Positions 32,673 to 40,945 of a DNA stretch of 49,905 bases are shown here, in pieces. The notes beneath the pieces are model-generated. The model was not told where the DNA came from. It searched no databases and worked only from the letters and a program-made list of their open reading frames with translations. This DNA is from a virus. Position 1 is the first letter of the stretch, and every line of letters starts with the position of its first letter. Both the position numbers and the translations under genes were made by a program. The stretch is from positions 1-49,905 of the IMG/VR virus record IMGVR_UViG_3300046460_000405; one strand, written 5' to 3'.

Positions 32673-33199
32673 TCGCGGCGATGCTGATGCCCTGCGTGGT
32701 GGTCGGCGTCGATCTGATCGTCGGCCGGGTGCGGGTCAAGGCCGGCACCTGGGTCAGTGCCTGGGTACGTTGGCACAGCCTGGCAGCCGGTAAGGCCCGT
32801 CATTGGCGGGTACCGAGCCCGGGCGAGCAGGGCGCGTTGTTCAGCCCAAGCGGTGATCCGGCCATGGGCACCTTTATCCCGGGTCTGTATGGCAATGCCG
32901 GGGCTGCGCCGGACAACCGCGATCACGTCGAGGCCTGGTACTTCGACGATGGCGGCTCGCTGATCTACGACTGGCAAGCCGGCAGCTACTGCATAGATCT
33001 GCCCAACGGCACCCAGGCGACGATCAGTGTCGGCGGGTCGCTGTTTGAGGTGACACCGGATCAGGTCCGCGTGGCCGCGACCAAAATAGCGCTGGCGGGT
33101 GAGGTGAGTATCGACGGCCCACTCAACGTATCCGGCGATATTAATAGTGAGAGGATGATTATTGATAAAGGCGGCAATACCCCAAACCATCAACATTGA
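32639..33199 (+). CDS. Baseplate spike protein gpV
   Basis: A 186-residue P2 gpV-like baseplate assembly protein. An OB-fold follows MLMPCVVVGVDLIVGRVRVKAGTW, then a beta-helical repeat region (LPNGTQATISVGGSLFEVTPDQVRVAATKI). The very C-terminus, GGNTPNHQH, holds the HxH pair that binds iron at the tip of membrane-piercing spikes. Its presence means the tail is contractile. Confidence 0.88.
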   Translation: MGYASAEHDRMIAAMLMPCVVVGVDLIVGRVRVKAGTWVSAWVRWHSLAAGKARHWRVPSPGEQGALFSPSGDPAMGTFIPGLYGNAGAAPDNRDHVEAWYFDDGGSLIYDWQAGSYCIDLPNGTQATISVGGSLFEVTPDQVRVAATKIALAGEVSIDGPLNVSGDINSERMIIDKGGNTPNHQH

Positions 33200-33206
33200 G
33201 AAACTT

Positions 33207-33512
33207 ATGACTGATAAGAGCGAAGCTGTTGGGCAAGAGATGTCAGAGTGCGGGATCGCTCAGCTGATCAAGGGGCAAATTGACCGGACCTACGATGCCG
33301 CACGAATGCTACAGGCCTGGGAAAAAATTCTGAGTGGTCCCACGTCACCGAAGGTTATTGCTCGTGCGTTGGTCATGGTGTTGAGCAGTGGCGACTATGT
33401 GCGACGGGTGAAGCCAGTCGCACCGGTCGTGAATATCTATCTGTCCGGTTCCGGCAATTCGCCCGAGTTGGCGACCGAGCTGGCTGATGCCATTCGCTCG
33501 ACATCGCGTTAA
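33207..33512 (+). CDS. Hypothetical phage protein
   Basis: A 101-residue protein starting MTDKSEAVGQEMSECG with a short ribosome binding site (GAGAAA). Mostly helical (QIDRTYDAARMLQAWEKIL, VIARALVMVLSSGDYV), with a C-terminal beta turn region. It lies between the spike and gpW-like baseplate genes and may be a tail assembly factor. No family recognised. Confidence 0.6.
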   Translation: MTDKSEAVGQEMSECGIAQLIKGQIDRTYDAARMLQAWEKILSGPTSPKVIARALVMVLSSGDYVRRVKPVAPVVNIYLSGSGNSPELATELADAIRSTSR

Positions 33513-33535
33513 AGCTTGCCCCTCTTTCACTACAG

Positions 33536-33556
33536 CCCGCCGCGTGCGGGTTTTTT
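33536..33556 (+). terminator. Hairpin linker with T tract
   Basis: CCCGC and GCGGG around CGCGT, followed by six T. It is nearly identical to the linker at 31400 and precedes the next late gene by 18 bases. Confidence 0.7.
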
Positions 33557-33574
33557 CATGCCTGGAGTAAACCC

Positions 33575-33796
33575 ATGACAAGCAAAACCAAGGACGTATC
33601 GGCCGCCAGTGAGGCGCCCGCGCCGGCCACGCTGAGTTTTTTTCGCGACACGCTGTACACCTCGCGGGTACTGATCCTGTTGGACGCCGAGCGCACCTTG
33701 AAAGTGGAAAAGGGCCAGGTCGTGGTGGCCTCGGATGACACGGTGGCGATCGAGTATTTGCACGGTCGCAAGGATTTTGTCCCGGTCGAGGGCTGA
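33575..33796 (+). CDS. Small tail-region protein
   Basis: A 73-residue protein starting MTSKTKDVSAASEAPAPATL, with a disordered Ala/Pro N-terminus and a beta-rich core (TSRVLILLDAERTLKVEKGQ). TGGAG precedes the ATG. It is separated from the previous gene by a terminator-like linker and leads into the baseplate genes. Function unknown. Confidence 0.62.
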   Translation: MTSKTKDVSAASEAPAPATLSFFRDTLYTSRVLILLDAERTLKVEKGQVVVASDDTVAIEYLHGRKDFVPVEG

Positions 33797-33800
33797 TCGA

Positions 33801-34136
33801 ATGATCGGGATGATCGGACTGGACCGCCGCACCGGCCAGCTCATTTCCGGCCTTGATCACCTGCGCCAGTCCATCGAGGACATTTTGTCGACGCCCTTGG
33901 GCAGCCGGCGCATGCGCCCGGAGTACGGCAGCAAGCTGCGACGCTTTGTCGACCTGCCGGTCAATGACGGCTGGAAGAGCGCTGTGCAGGCGGAAGTGGC
34001 CAGCACCCTCGGGCGTTGGGAGCCACGCCTGAAGCTGGGCCGCGTGCGCGCCGTGGCCATCCTCGACGGGCGCATCACATTTGAGCTGACCGGGCAGTAC
34101 CTGGGCAGCGACGTGACTTTGGAGGTGTCCGCATGA
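33801..34136 (+). CDS. Baseplate protein gpW (gp25 family)
   Basis: A 111-residue protein of the P2 gpW / T4 gp25 family: GLDRRTGQLISGLDHLRQSI, the EDILSTPLGSRRMRPEYGS motif that holds the sheath initiator fold, and RFVDLPVN. It forms the baseplate wedge and primes sheath assembly. ATG at 33801; stop overlaps the J gene. Confidence 0.88.
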   Translation: MIGMIGLDRRTGQLISGLDHLRQSIEDILSTPLGSRRMRPEYGSKLRRFVDLPVNDGWKSAVQAEVASTLGRWEPRLKLGRVRAVAILDGRITFELTGQYLGSDVTLEVSA

Positions 34137-35020
34137 CCATGGAACTGGCGGCGCTGCCGCCGCCGCAAGTGCTGGAAGACCTCGACTTTGAAGTGGTCTA
34201 CCAGGAGAAGCTGGAAGCCTTCCGCCTGAGCATGGGCGACAACTGGAGCGCGGAGCTGGAAAGCGACCCGGTGCTCAAGCTGATCGAGCAGGCGGCGTAC
34301 GGCGCCGTCCAGAATCGGGCGCGGGTCAACGACGCCGGCAAGGCCTTGCTGTTGGCCCACGCCGTGCGCGGCGACCTCGATCACCTGGCCGCCAACGTCA
34401 ACCTGCAGCGCCTGGTGATTCAGGCGGGAGACCCGAGCACGGTGCCGCCGACGCCGCAGGTGCTCGAAGAGGACGATGCCCTGCGCGAGCGGGTGCAGAT
34501 GTCGTATGAAGGACTGACCACGGCGGGGCCACGTAACAGCTACATCCTGCATGCGCGCAACGCCTCCGGTCTGGTCGCCGATGCCACGGCGGAAAGTCCC
34601 TCGCCGGCCGTGGTGGTGTGCACCGTACTCAGCCTGGAAGGCAGTGGCGCTGCCTCGCCCGAGCTGCTGGAGGAGGTCCGTCTGCACCTCAACGACGAAG
34701 AGGTGCGGCCAGTGGCCGACCGCCTCACGGTGCAAAGTGCCGTGGTGATCGACTACCACATTGAAGCAGTGCTGTACCCGCAGGCCTCCGGTCCGGAGAA
34801 CGAAGCTTACCTGGCCGAAAGCCAGAAACGCCTGAGCGAGTGGATCAACCCGCGCCGCCGCCTGGGTCTGGAAGTGGCGCGCTCGGGGATCGATGCGCAG
34901 TTGCACATTCCCGGCATCGCCCGGGTTGAGCTGCTGGACTGGACCGACATCCGGCCGACCAAGGCCGAGGCGGCCTACTGCACCGGCTACAACGTGGTGC
35001 TGGGAGCCAGTCTGACATGA
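34133..35020 (+). CDS. Baseplate protein gpJ
   Basis: A 295-residue P2 gpJ-like baseplate wedge protein: LPPPQVLEDLDFEVVYQEKL at the N-terminus, then LAHAVRGDLDHLAANVNLQR and the central beta region. Overlaps W and I by 4 bases each. The order W-J-I-fibre is exactly that of P2. Confidence 0.9.
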   Translation: MTMELAALPPPQVLEDLDFEVVYQEKLEAFRLSMGDNWSAELESDPVLKLIEQAAYGAVQNRARVNDAGKALLLAHAVRGDLDHLAANVNLQRLVIQAGDPSTVPPTPQVLEEDDALRERVQMSYEGLTTAGPRNSYILHARNASGLVADATAESPSPAVVVCTVLSLEGSGAASPELLEEVRLHLNDEEVRPVADRLTVQSAVVIDYHIEAVLYPQASGPENEAYLAESQKRLSEWINPRRRLGLEVARSGIDAQLHIPGIARVELLDWTDIRPTKAEAAYCTGYNVVLGASLT

Positions 35021-35628
35021 GCAGTCAGCTGCCTCTTAACAGCACGCCGCTGGAGCTGGCCGTGGAAGCGGCCAACTACGAAAACACACTGATCCCGCTG
35101 CGCAGCTTGTACAACGCCGACACCTGCCCCGATCACTTGATGCCGTACCTGGCTTGGTCTTGGTCGGTGGACCGCTGGAACAACAACTGGACACCAGAGG
35201 CCAAGCGCACGGCGATCCGTTCGGCATACGACGTGCACGCGCGCAAAGGCACCATCGGTGCGCTGCGGCGAGTGGTGGAGCCCTTGGGTTACCTGATTGA
35301 CGTCGTGGAATGGTTCAACACCGTGCCGGAAGGCGTGCCGGGCACCTTCGCCCTGGAGGTGGGGCTGAATGATTCGGGCATCACCGAAGAGCTGCACGAG
35401 GAACTGGCGTGGTTGATCGACGACGCCCGTCCGGTCAGCCGGCACATGACGAACCTGGCGCTCAGTCTGCAGACCCAGGGGGTGCTGGGCATTGCCGTGT
35501 GTGTGCAAGAAGGCGAAGTGATCGACGTGTACCCGCCAGCCCCGAAAGACATCGATGTGACCGGCTCATTTGGCCCATCGCTCTGCGTCGATGAAACCGA
35601 TACTTTGGACGTTTATCCCTATGATTGA
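35017..35628 (+). CDS. Tail protein gpI
   Basis: A 203-residue P2 gpI-like protein: LPLNSTPLELAVEAANYENT, then PLRSLYNADTCPDHLMPYLAW and the conserved AKRTAIRSAYDVHARKGTIG. It links baseplate and tail fibre. It overlaps both the J gene (ATGA) and the fibre gene start. Confidence 0.9.
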   Translation: MSSQLPLNSTPLELAVEAANYENTLIPLRSLYNADTCPDHLMPYLAWSWSVDRWNNNWTPEAKRTAIRSAYDVHARKGTIGALRRVVEPLGYLIDVVEWFNTVPEGVPGTFALEVGLNDSGITEELHEELAWLIDDARPVSRHMTNLALSLQTQGVLGIAVCVQEGEVIDVYPPAPKDIDVTGSFGPSLCVDETDTLDVYPYD

Positions 35629-37804
35629 TAAGACCAGTCAGTTTTTTGCCATTCTCACCGCGGTCGGTGAAGCCAAGCACGCCAATGCCATCGCCATGGG
35701 CCTGGACTGGATGTTCACCGAGATGGGCCTGGGCGATGCCAACGGCACTGACCCGATTCCCGATCGCCTGCAAACCCAATTGATCAACGAATGGCGCCGG
35801 GCGCCGATCAACCAGATCCGCGTCGATCCTGCCAACCCCAACACGGTGATCACCGAGCAGATTGTTCCGCCGGAAGTCGGCGGTGAGTGGATTCGCGAGA
35901 TCGGTTTGTACGATGTCGACGGCGACCTGGTGGCAGTGGCCAACTGCGCGCCGAGCTATAAACCGTTGCTTGACCAGGGCAGTGGCAAGACTCAGGTCGT
36001 GCGGATGAATTTTATCGTCAGCAGCTCGGCGAACATCGTGCTGAAGATCGACCCCGCCGTCGTGTTGGCCACGCGTGAATACGTGGACCTCAAGATCCAG
36101 GAAGAACTGGCCAAGCTGGATCACAAGCAGTCAGCCCGAGTGGCGGCTACCTCCGCCATTGGCCTGAACGCTCTGCAGACCATTGATGGTGTGGCCGTGC
36201 TCGTGGGTGACCGGGTGCTGGTGACTGCTCAAGAAGAGGCTCAGGACAACGGTGTCTATGTCGTCAGCGCCGAAGGCTGGACACGGGCCACCGATGCCGA
36301 CAATAGCCTAGATGTGACCCCGGGCTTGTTTATCCACGTCGAGCAGGGCACGACCCACAGCGACAGCCTCTGGCAGTTGATCACGGATGCGCCAATTGAT
36401 CTGGGCGCCACTGATTTGCAGTTTGAAATGATCGCCGGCGGCAGCGGGGCAGGCGTCGGTACTTTTCGCAGTGTCACCGTCGATGCCCTTGGGCGTGTGG
36501 TCGCGGGTACCAACCCGACCACCCTGGACGGCTACGGCATCACCGATGCCTTACCCGTGGATGGTACCGCCGTGGCGGCCACCCAGCTGGAAACAGCGCG
36601 CACGCTGAGCGTATCCGGGGCGGCCAGCGGCAGCGCGACGTTCGATGGCACCGCCAACGCAGATATAGCAATCACGTTGGCCGACAGTGGTGTCGCCGCG
36701 GGCACCTATTCCACCGTTACCGTTGATGAAAAAGGTTTGATAACCGGTGGCGACCAGCTGACAGGTGATGACCTGGGGCTAGGCACCGCCGCGTACCTCA
36801 ATGCTCAAGCCACGTTACACGATGAAACCCCTGATGCGCTGATGAAGGTTGGAGCGTTCGGCTGGGGCGGTGTCGCCTATGCAGTCGATGCTGTGGACAT
36901 AGACAGCCTGAACACGGTGTCAGCCCTCTATTACGTTTCTAATGCCACGGGAGCGCCAGGTGGCGGGCTCTATGAGGGGTGGGTTCGCGTTTCGGTGATT
37001 ACACCAGGGCAATACGCCTTTCAGGAGCTTTATGGGTTTAACGACCCAACCCAACACCGCCGGGCCTTAGTTACCGGTGTTTGGGATGAATGGGATAGCG
37101 TCTGGGACTCAGCAAACTTTGACCCTGCTGCGTATCAACCTGCCCTCGGATTTACGCCCGTTGAAAATGGTGGGGGTATTGGGCAATTGCTCAACAAGGT
37201 TCATATCGGATGGTCTGAAAACGGGTTGAAAGTAACGGTTGATAGCACTGACCTAGGTCAAGTCGTATTCACGAGTGCTCCAGACTTCGTCAACGGAATA
37301 AAAGTTTCTGGGCAGACCACCCTGTGGGACTCAGCCACCGTTGGTGGAGACTTAGAGGTTGGGGATAATATCTTTTGCAGCGCGATTTATCCTCACACTG
37401 TACAGGCTACCGGCAACGTCAATGCCACCGAAGTTTACGCAGCCAATCATGTTTTTGCTGCTAACGGAGCTTCTTACCTTGCTCCTGATGGAAACATTTA
37501 TGGTCCGGTATGGGGCGACAATTTTTTAAGTAATTATCTTAATACTAACTATCCAAACTTTTGGAACATGATGACTAAGCTCGGTGAGCAGCCCGCTGGC
37601 GGGGTTGGCACCTATGCCTTTATGTATACACCTGGCCAAACGCAAAGCCCTGGATGGATGGTTGCAGGCAGCGCACTTTACTATGCATCGGCTGCCGGTG
37701 GCGCAACCAGCGCCGTCGTTGCCGACGGCACATGGCGCTTGATGGGTTGGATTGCTAATAATTTTGACGCACAAGGTACGTCTCTATATTTGAGGGTTAG
37801 CTAA
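35621..37804 (+). CDS. Tail fibre protein
   Basis: A 727-residue fibre. The N-terminal 150 residues (MIDKTSQFFAILTAVGEAKH, EMGLGDANGTDPIPD, WIREIGLYDVDGDL) are the P2 gpH / DUF3751 baseplate attachment domain. The shaft carries Gly/Ala/Thr-rich repeats (VSGAASGSATFDGTANADIA), and a distal part follows. From about 36900 base composition becomes more AT-rich than the N-terminal half, a usual sign of a swapped receptor-binding tip. It determines host range. Confidence 0.88.
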   Translation: MIDKTSQFFAILTAVGEAKHANAIAMGLDWMFTEMGLGDANGTDPIPDRLQTQLINEWRRAPINQIRVDPANPNTVITEQIVPPEVGGEWIREIGLYDVDGDLVAVANCAPSYKPLLDQGSGKTQVVRMNFIVSSSANIVLKIDPAVVLATREYVDLKIQEELAKLDHKQSARVAATSAIGLNALQTIDGVAVLVGDRVLVTAQEEAQDNGVYVVSAEGWTRATDADNSLDVTPGLFIHVEQGTTHSDSLWQLITDAPIDLGATDLQFEMIAGGSGAGVGTFRSVTVDALGRVVAGTNPTTLDGYGITDALPVDGTAVAATQLETARTLSVSGAASGSATFDGTANADIAITLADSGVAAGTYSTVTVDEKGLITGGDQLTGDDLGLGTAAYLNAQATLHDETPDALMKVGAFGWGGVAYAVDAVDIDSLNTVSALYYVSNATGAPGGGLYEGWVRVSVITPGQYAFQELYGFNDPTQHRRALVTGVWDEWDSVWDSANFDPAAYQPALGFTPVENGGGIGQLLNKVHIGWSENGLKVTVDSTDLGQVVFTSAPDFVNGIKVSGQTTLWDSATVGGDLEVGDNIFCSAIYPHTVQATGNVNATEVYAANHVFAANGASYLAPDGNIYGPVWGDNFLSNYLNTNYPNFWNMMTKLGEQPAGGVGTYAFMYTPGQTQSPGWMVAGSALYYASAAGGATSAVVADGTWRLMGWIANNFDAQGTSLYLRVS

Positions 37805-38334
37805 TGCTAGAAGCGAATGATAACGGGCCACTAGTTAAAACTCCTGAGCCTGCACGGGAACTTCCTGAGCCATTTGTTCCGCCCGAAGCATTTGTGCCAC
37901 CGCCACTGCCGCTGCCACCTGTAACTCCGCCGCCATATATCTATGAAGTTCGTGGTTTAACCCAGTTTAAAGATGGAAAAGTTGATTGCGAAGTTCTTCA
38001 TGAGATATTTGGGTGGATTCCATTCACGGCCAATCCTGACGATAAAGAGCCAGCCACCCTTGCTGTATTTAAATACATCGAAGACAACAACATTGATATT
38101 TCAACACTACCCCCAAGCCCGAACCTCGCAATATCAATTACCGAAGGTGAGCGTTCGTGGCGTAACCATGAACTGATGATTGCCGATGTCGAGCTGCTGA
38201 AGGCCGAGGATGCAGACCCTGCATCCCTGGGCACGCCTGCACAATGGCGGCAGTACCGCGTGGACCTTCGCAACTGGCCGCAGTCGCAAGCCTTCCCGGA
38301 TTCCACCATGCGTCCAGTGAGGCCGACCGCTTAA
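37804..38334 (+). CDS. Tail fibre assembly chaperone-like protein
   Basis: A 176-residue protein directly coupled to the fibre gene (shared base). A Pro-rich N-terminus (FVPPPLPLPPVTPPP), then a domain of the phage tail assembly chaperone type. The C-terminal 60 residues (MIADVELLKAEDADPASLG, QWRQYRVDLRNWPQ, FPDSTMRPVRP) are the clearest match. The first two-thirds are AT-rich like the fibre tip, while the C-terminus is GC-rich, so the exchange boundary probably lies near 38150. Confidence 0.75.
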   Translation: MLEANDNGPLVKTPEPARELPEPFVPPEAFVPPPLPLPPVTPPPYIYEVRGLTQFKDGKVDCEVLHEIFGWIPFTANPDDKEPATLAVFKYIEDNNIDISTLPPSPNLAISITEGERSWRNHELMIADVELLKAEDADPASLGTPAQWRQYRVDLRNWPQSQAFPDSTMRPVRPTA

Positions 38335-38395
38335 CAAGCAGGCTCCATTCTGGGCGTCGCCTCTTTTCTTTTCCATTTCGCATCATGTCACTCAC

Positions 38396-38422
38396 AGCCT
38401 CGCTTATGCGGGGCTCTTCGTT
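38396..38422 (+). terminator. Hairpin linker before the sheath gene
   Basis: AGCCTCGC and GCGGGGCT pair with one G-T wobble around TTAT, followed by CTTCGTTTC. Same design as the linkers at 31400, 33536 and 44366. Confidence 0.5.
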
Positions 38423-38438
38423 TCTGGAGCATCACTCT

Positions 38439-39602
38439 ATGAGTTTCTTTCACGGTGTCACTGTGACCCTGGTGGACACCGGGGCGCGCCACATCGCCAC
38501 CCCGTCCGCGTCGATCATCGGCTTGTGTAACACCTTCACCGTGGGCCCGCCGGCCACAGCCGCTGCCAACGAATTGCTGCTGATCACCCGCGAAAGCGAA
38601 GCGGTCGCCGCCTGGGGGCCGGACGCGGCGATTACCCAGGACTGCAAGGCCATTTTCAAGCGGTCGAAGGCGGTGATTGTCGCCGTCGGTGTGCCGGTGC
38701 TGGACGATGATGCAGAACAACTGTCGGCGATCATTGGCGGCGTTTGGGCTGACGGCACCCGTACCGGCATGCAGGCGCTGCTGAACGGTAAAAGCAAGTT
38801 CAACGCCCAGCCGCGATTGTTGGTGACGCCGGGGTACTCGTCGACGCTGGCGGTCGCCACTGAGTTGGTTGCGCTGGGTGACAAGATGCGCGCCATGGCC
38901 CTCATCGACGGGCCGAACACTACCGACGAAGCCGCGATCGCCTATGCCGCCAACTTCGGCAGCAAACACGCCTACATGGTCGATCCGGGTGTGCAGTTCT
39001 GGGACACCGTGACCAGTGCCACGGTGAACGCGCCGGCGTCGGCCTGGACCGCCGGCCTGTTCGCCTGGACCGATGCCACCTACGGCTTCTGGGCCTCGCC
39101 ATCGAACAAGGAATTTGTCGGCATTACCGGCACCACACGGCCGATCGAGTTTCTCGATGGCGATGCGTCCTGCCGGGCCAACGTGCTGAACAACGCCAAC
39201 ATCACCACGATCATTCGTGATGACGGCTACCGCCTGTGGGGCAACCGCACGCTGTCCAGCGACCCGAAATGGAAGTTCGTTACCCGCGTGCGCACGTTGG
39301 ACATCGTCATGGACGCCATCCTTTACGCGCACAAGTGGGCCGTCGACCGCCCGATCACCGCAACCTACGTCAAGGACGTGACCGAAGGCCTTCAGGCGTT
39401 CATGCGCGACCTGAAGAATCAGGGCGCGATCATCAATTTCGAGGTGTACGCCGACGAGGAGCTGAACACCTCCAGCGAGCTGAGCGACGGCAAGGTGTAC
39501 TGGAACATCCGTTTCACCGACGTGCCGCCGGCCGAAAACCCGAACTTCCGCGTCGAGGTGACCGATCAGTGGATCACTGAAGTGCTGGACACCGCCGCCT
39601 AA
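38439..39602 (+). CDS. Tail sheath protein
   Basis: A 387-residue P2 FI-type contractile sheath protein: MSFFHGVTVTLVDTGARHIA, then SASIIGLCNTF and the long C-terminal domain (MDAILYAHKWAVDRPITATY, TEGLQAFMRDLKNQGAIINF) that forms the inner sheath layer. P2 FI has 396 residues, so this is complete. TGGAG precedes the ATG. The C-terminal third is repeated in the next gene. Confidence 0.92.
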   Translation: MSFFHGVTVTLVDTGARHIATPSASIIGLCNTFTVGPPATAAANELLLITRESEAVAAWGPDAAITQDCKAIFKRSKAVIVAVGVPVLDDDAEQLSAIIGGVWADGTRTGMQALLNGKSKFNAQPRLLVTPGYSSTLAVATELVALGDKMRAMALIDGPNTTDEAAIAYAANFGSKHAYMVDPGVQFWDTVTSATVNAPASAWTAGLFAWTDATYGFWASPSNKEFVGITGTTRPIEFLDGDASCRANVLNNANITTIIRDDGYRLWGNRTLSSDPKWKFVTRVRTLDIVMDAILYAHKWAVDRPITATYVKDVTEGLQAFMRDLKNQGAIINFEVYADEELNTSSELSDGKVYWNIRFTDVPPAENPNFRVEVTDQWITEVLDTAA

Positions 39603-39614
39603 GGAGGCCGCTGC

Positions 39615-39983
39615 ATGATTTTGCCCAAAGTGACCCTCAAGACCGACGAGTGCACCCGGTTGCGCCTGCTTGAGATCGTCAAGGACGCCATCCTCTATGC
39701 GCACAGATACGCGGTGGACTGGTCGATCACCACAACCTACGTCAAGGAAGTGACCGAAGGCCTGCAAGCGTTCATCGGCGGTCTGAAGAGCCAGGTCGCA
39801 ACCGTCAATGTCGAGGTCTACGCCGACGAAGAGCGGAACACCGCCAGCGCACTGAGCGCTGGCAAGGCGTATTGGATCGTCCGTTTCCCTGACTCGCTGC
39901 CAGCAGAGCAGTCCATCTACCGCATGGAGGTGATCTCCGAGTGGGTCCCGGTAGTGCTATCACCTGAAGAGGCTGACCAATGA
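39615..39983 (+). CDS. Mini-sheath: tube/sheath chimera, free C-terminal domain
   Basis: A 122-residue protein with a very strong ribosome binding site (AAGGAGG). Residues 2-12 (ILPKVTLKTDE) copy the tube protein's LTLPKLTLKTDE. From residue 17 it aligns over about 100 residues with the C-terminus of the sheath protein (IVKDAILYAHRYAVD, VTEGLQAF, VEVYADEE), more than half identical and without gaps. The order tube-start then sheath-end is what a tandem duplication from mid-sheath to early tube would create. Its frame is intact and it overlaps the tube start (ATGA), so it may be made. A role in sheath assembly or stop is possible; a recent useless copy is the alternative. Confidence 0.75.
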   Translation: MILPKVTLKTDECTRLRLLEIVKDAILYAHRYAVDWSITTTYVKEVTEGLQAFIGGLKSQVATVNVEVYADEERNTASALSAGKAYWIVRFPDSLPAEQSIYRMEVISEWVPVVLSPEEADQ

Positions 39984-40483
39984 TTCCTGAAGTGCTCTAC
40001 AACACCAACCTATTCGTCGACGGCATCAGCCTGCAAGGCGATGTACCGAGCCTGACCCTGCCCAAGCTGACCCTCAAAACCGATGAGTACCGCGCGGGCG
40101 GCATGGACGCGGCGGTCGAGCTCGACATGGGGATGGAAAAGCTCGAAGCCAGCTTCACCACCAGCGGCGTGCGTCGCGAGGTATTGAAGTTCTTCGGCCA
40201 GTCCGACCTGACCGGGTTCAACGCGTCGTTCCGCGGTGCCTTCAAGGGTCAGGGAGGTTTGACCAAGTCGGTGATCGCCACCGTGCGTGGCGGCCTGAAG
40301 GAGGTCGACCCGGGGGACTGGAAAACGGGCGACAAAGCCGAGTTCAAGTACGCCATCGCGGTGACCTATTACAAGCTGGAAATCGACAGCAGCGTGATGT
40401 TTGAAATCGATCCCCTCAACTCGATCCGCGTCATCGACGGCGTTGATCAACTGGCCGCCGTGCGGTCTGCCCTGGGCATGTAA
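39980..40483 (+). CDS. Tail tube protein
   Basis: A 167-residue P2 FII-type tube protein: MIPEVLYNTNLFVDGISLQG, then PKLTLKTDEYRAGGMDAAVE, ending DGVDQLAAVRSALGM. P2 FII has 172 residues. It stacks as hexamers inside the sheath. The start overlaps the mini-sheath stop. Confidence 0.92.
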   Translation: MIPEVLYNTNLFVDGISLQGDVPSLTLPKLTLKTDEYRAGGMDAAVELDMGMEKLEASFTTSGVRREVLKFFGQSDLTGFNASFRGAFKGQGGLTKSVIATVRGGLKEVDPGDWKTGDKAEFKYAIAVTYYKLEIDSSVMFEIDPLNSIRVIDGVDQLAAVRSALGM

Positions 40484-40494
40484 GGAGCCACATC

Positions 40495-40803
40495 ATGAGC
40501 AACGCCAAAGTCAACGTCTTGCCCAAATGGCTGCAACTGGGCGATGGCATTGCCACCGTCGCCTTGTCCCGACCGAGTGAAGCCAACGGCATAAAGGTCG
40601 ACAAGCTGACCCTGCGCGAGCCAACGGTGCGCGAGATGCGCGCTGCCACCCTGCAGGGCGGGAACAACGAAGAAGAACAGGAAATGGTCCTGTTTTGCAG
40701 CTTGGCGAGCATCGGCCGCGCGGATCTGGAGGGGCTGCTGATGCGCGATTATCGTCGTCTGCAGACCGCCTATTTTCGTGTGGGAGCAGACGACGGGGTT
40801 TAG
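40495..40803 (+). CDS. Tail assembly chaperone gpE
   Basis: A 102-residue P2 gpE-like tail assembly protein (KVDKLTLREPTVREMRAATL, EEEQEMVLFCSLASIGRADLE). It and its frameshifted extension guide tape-measure and tube assembly. It lies between tube and tape measure, as in P2. Its end overlaps a short frame that encodes the E' part. Confidence 0.85.
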   Translation: MSNAKVNVLPKWLQLGDGIATVALSRPSEANGIKVDKLTLREPTVREMRAATLQGGNNEEEQEMVLFCSLASIGRADLEGLLMRDYRRLQTAYFRVGADDGV

Positions 40804-40915
40804 CCCCACGCTGCAAAAAGCCCTGGCCAAACGCTTGGCCGTCGAGCTGAATTTTTCGGCGGCCGAGATCCAGGGGCTGTCGTTTTCCGAGATGGTCTGG
40901 TGGCTCACGGATTGA
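40778..40915 (+). CDS. E' extension (GpE+E' type) in another frame
   Basis: A 45-residue frame overlapping the end of E. Its sequence (LQKALAKRLAVELNFSAAE, IQGLSFSEMVWWLTD) matches the E' part of P2-like E+E' proteins. It is reached by a +1 or -2 shift near GACGGGGTTTAG at 40792-40803, not by the -1 shift of P2. A free start at GTG 40778 is the alternative. Confidence 0.7.
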   Translation: MWEQTTGFSPTLQKALAKRLAVELNFSAAEIQGLSFSEMVWWLTD

Positions 40916-40945
40916 GCCTAATCCCCGCTCCCACAGGTAACCTCC

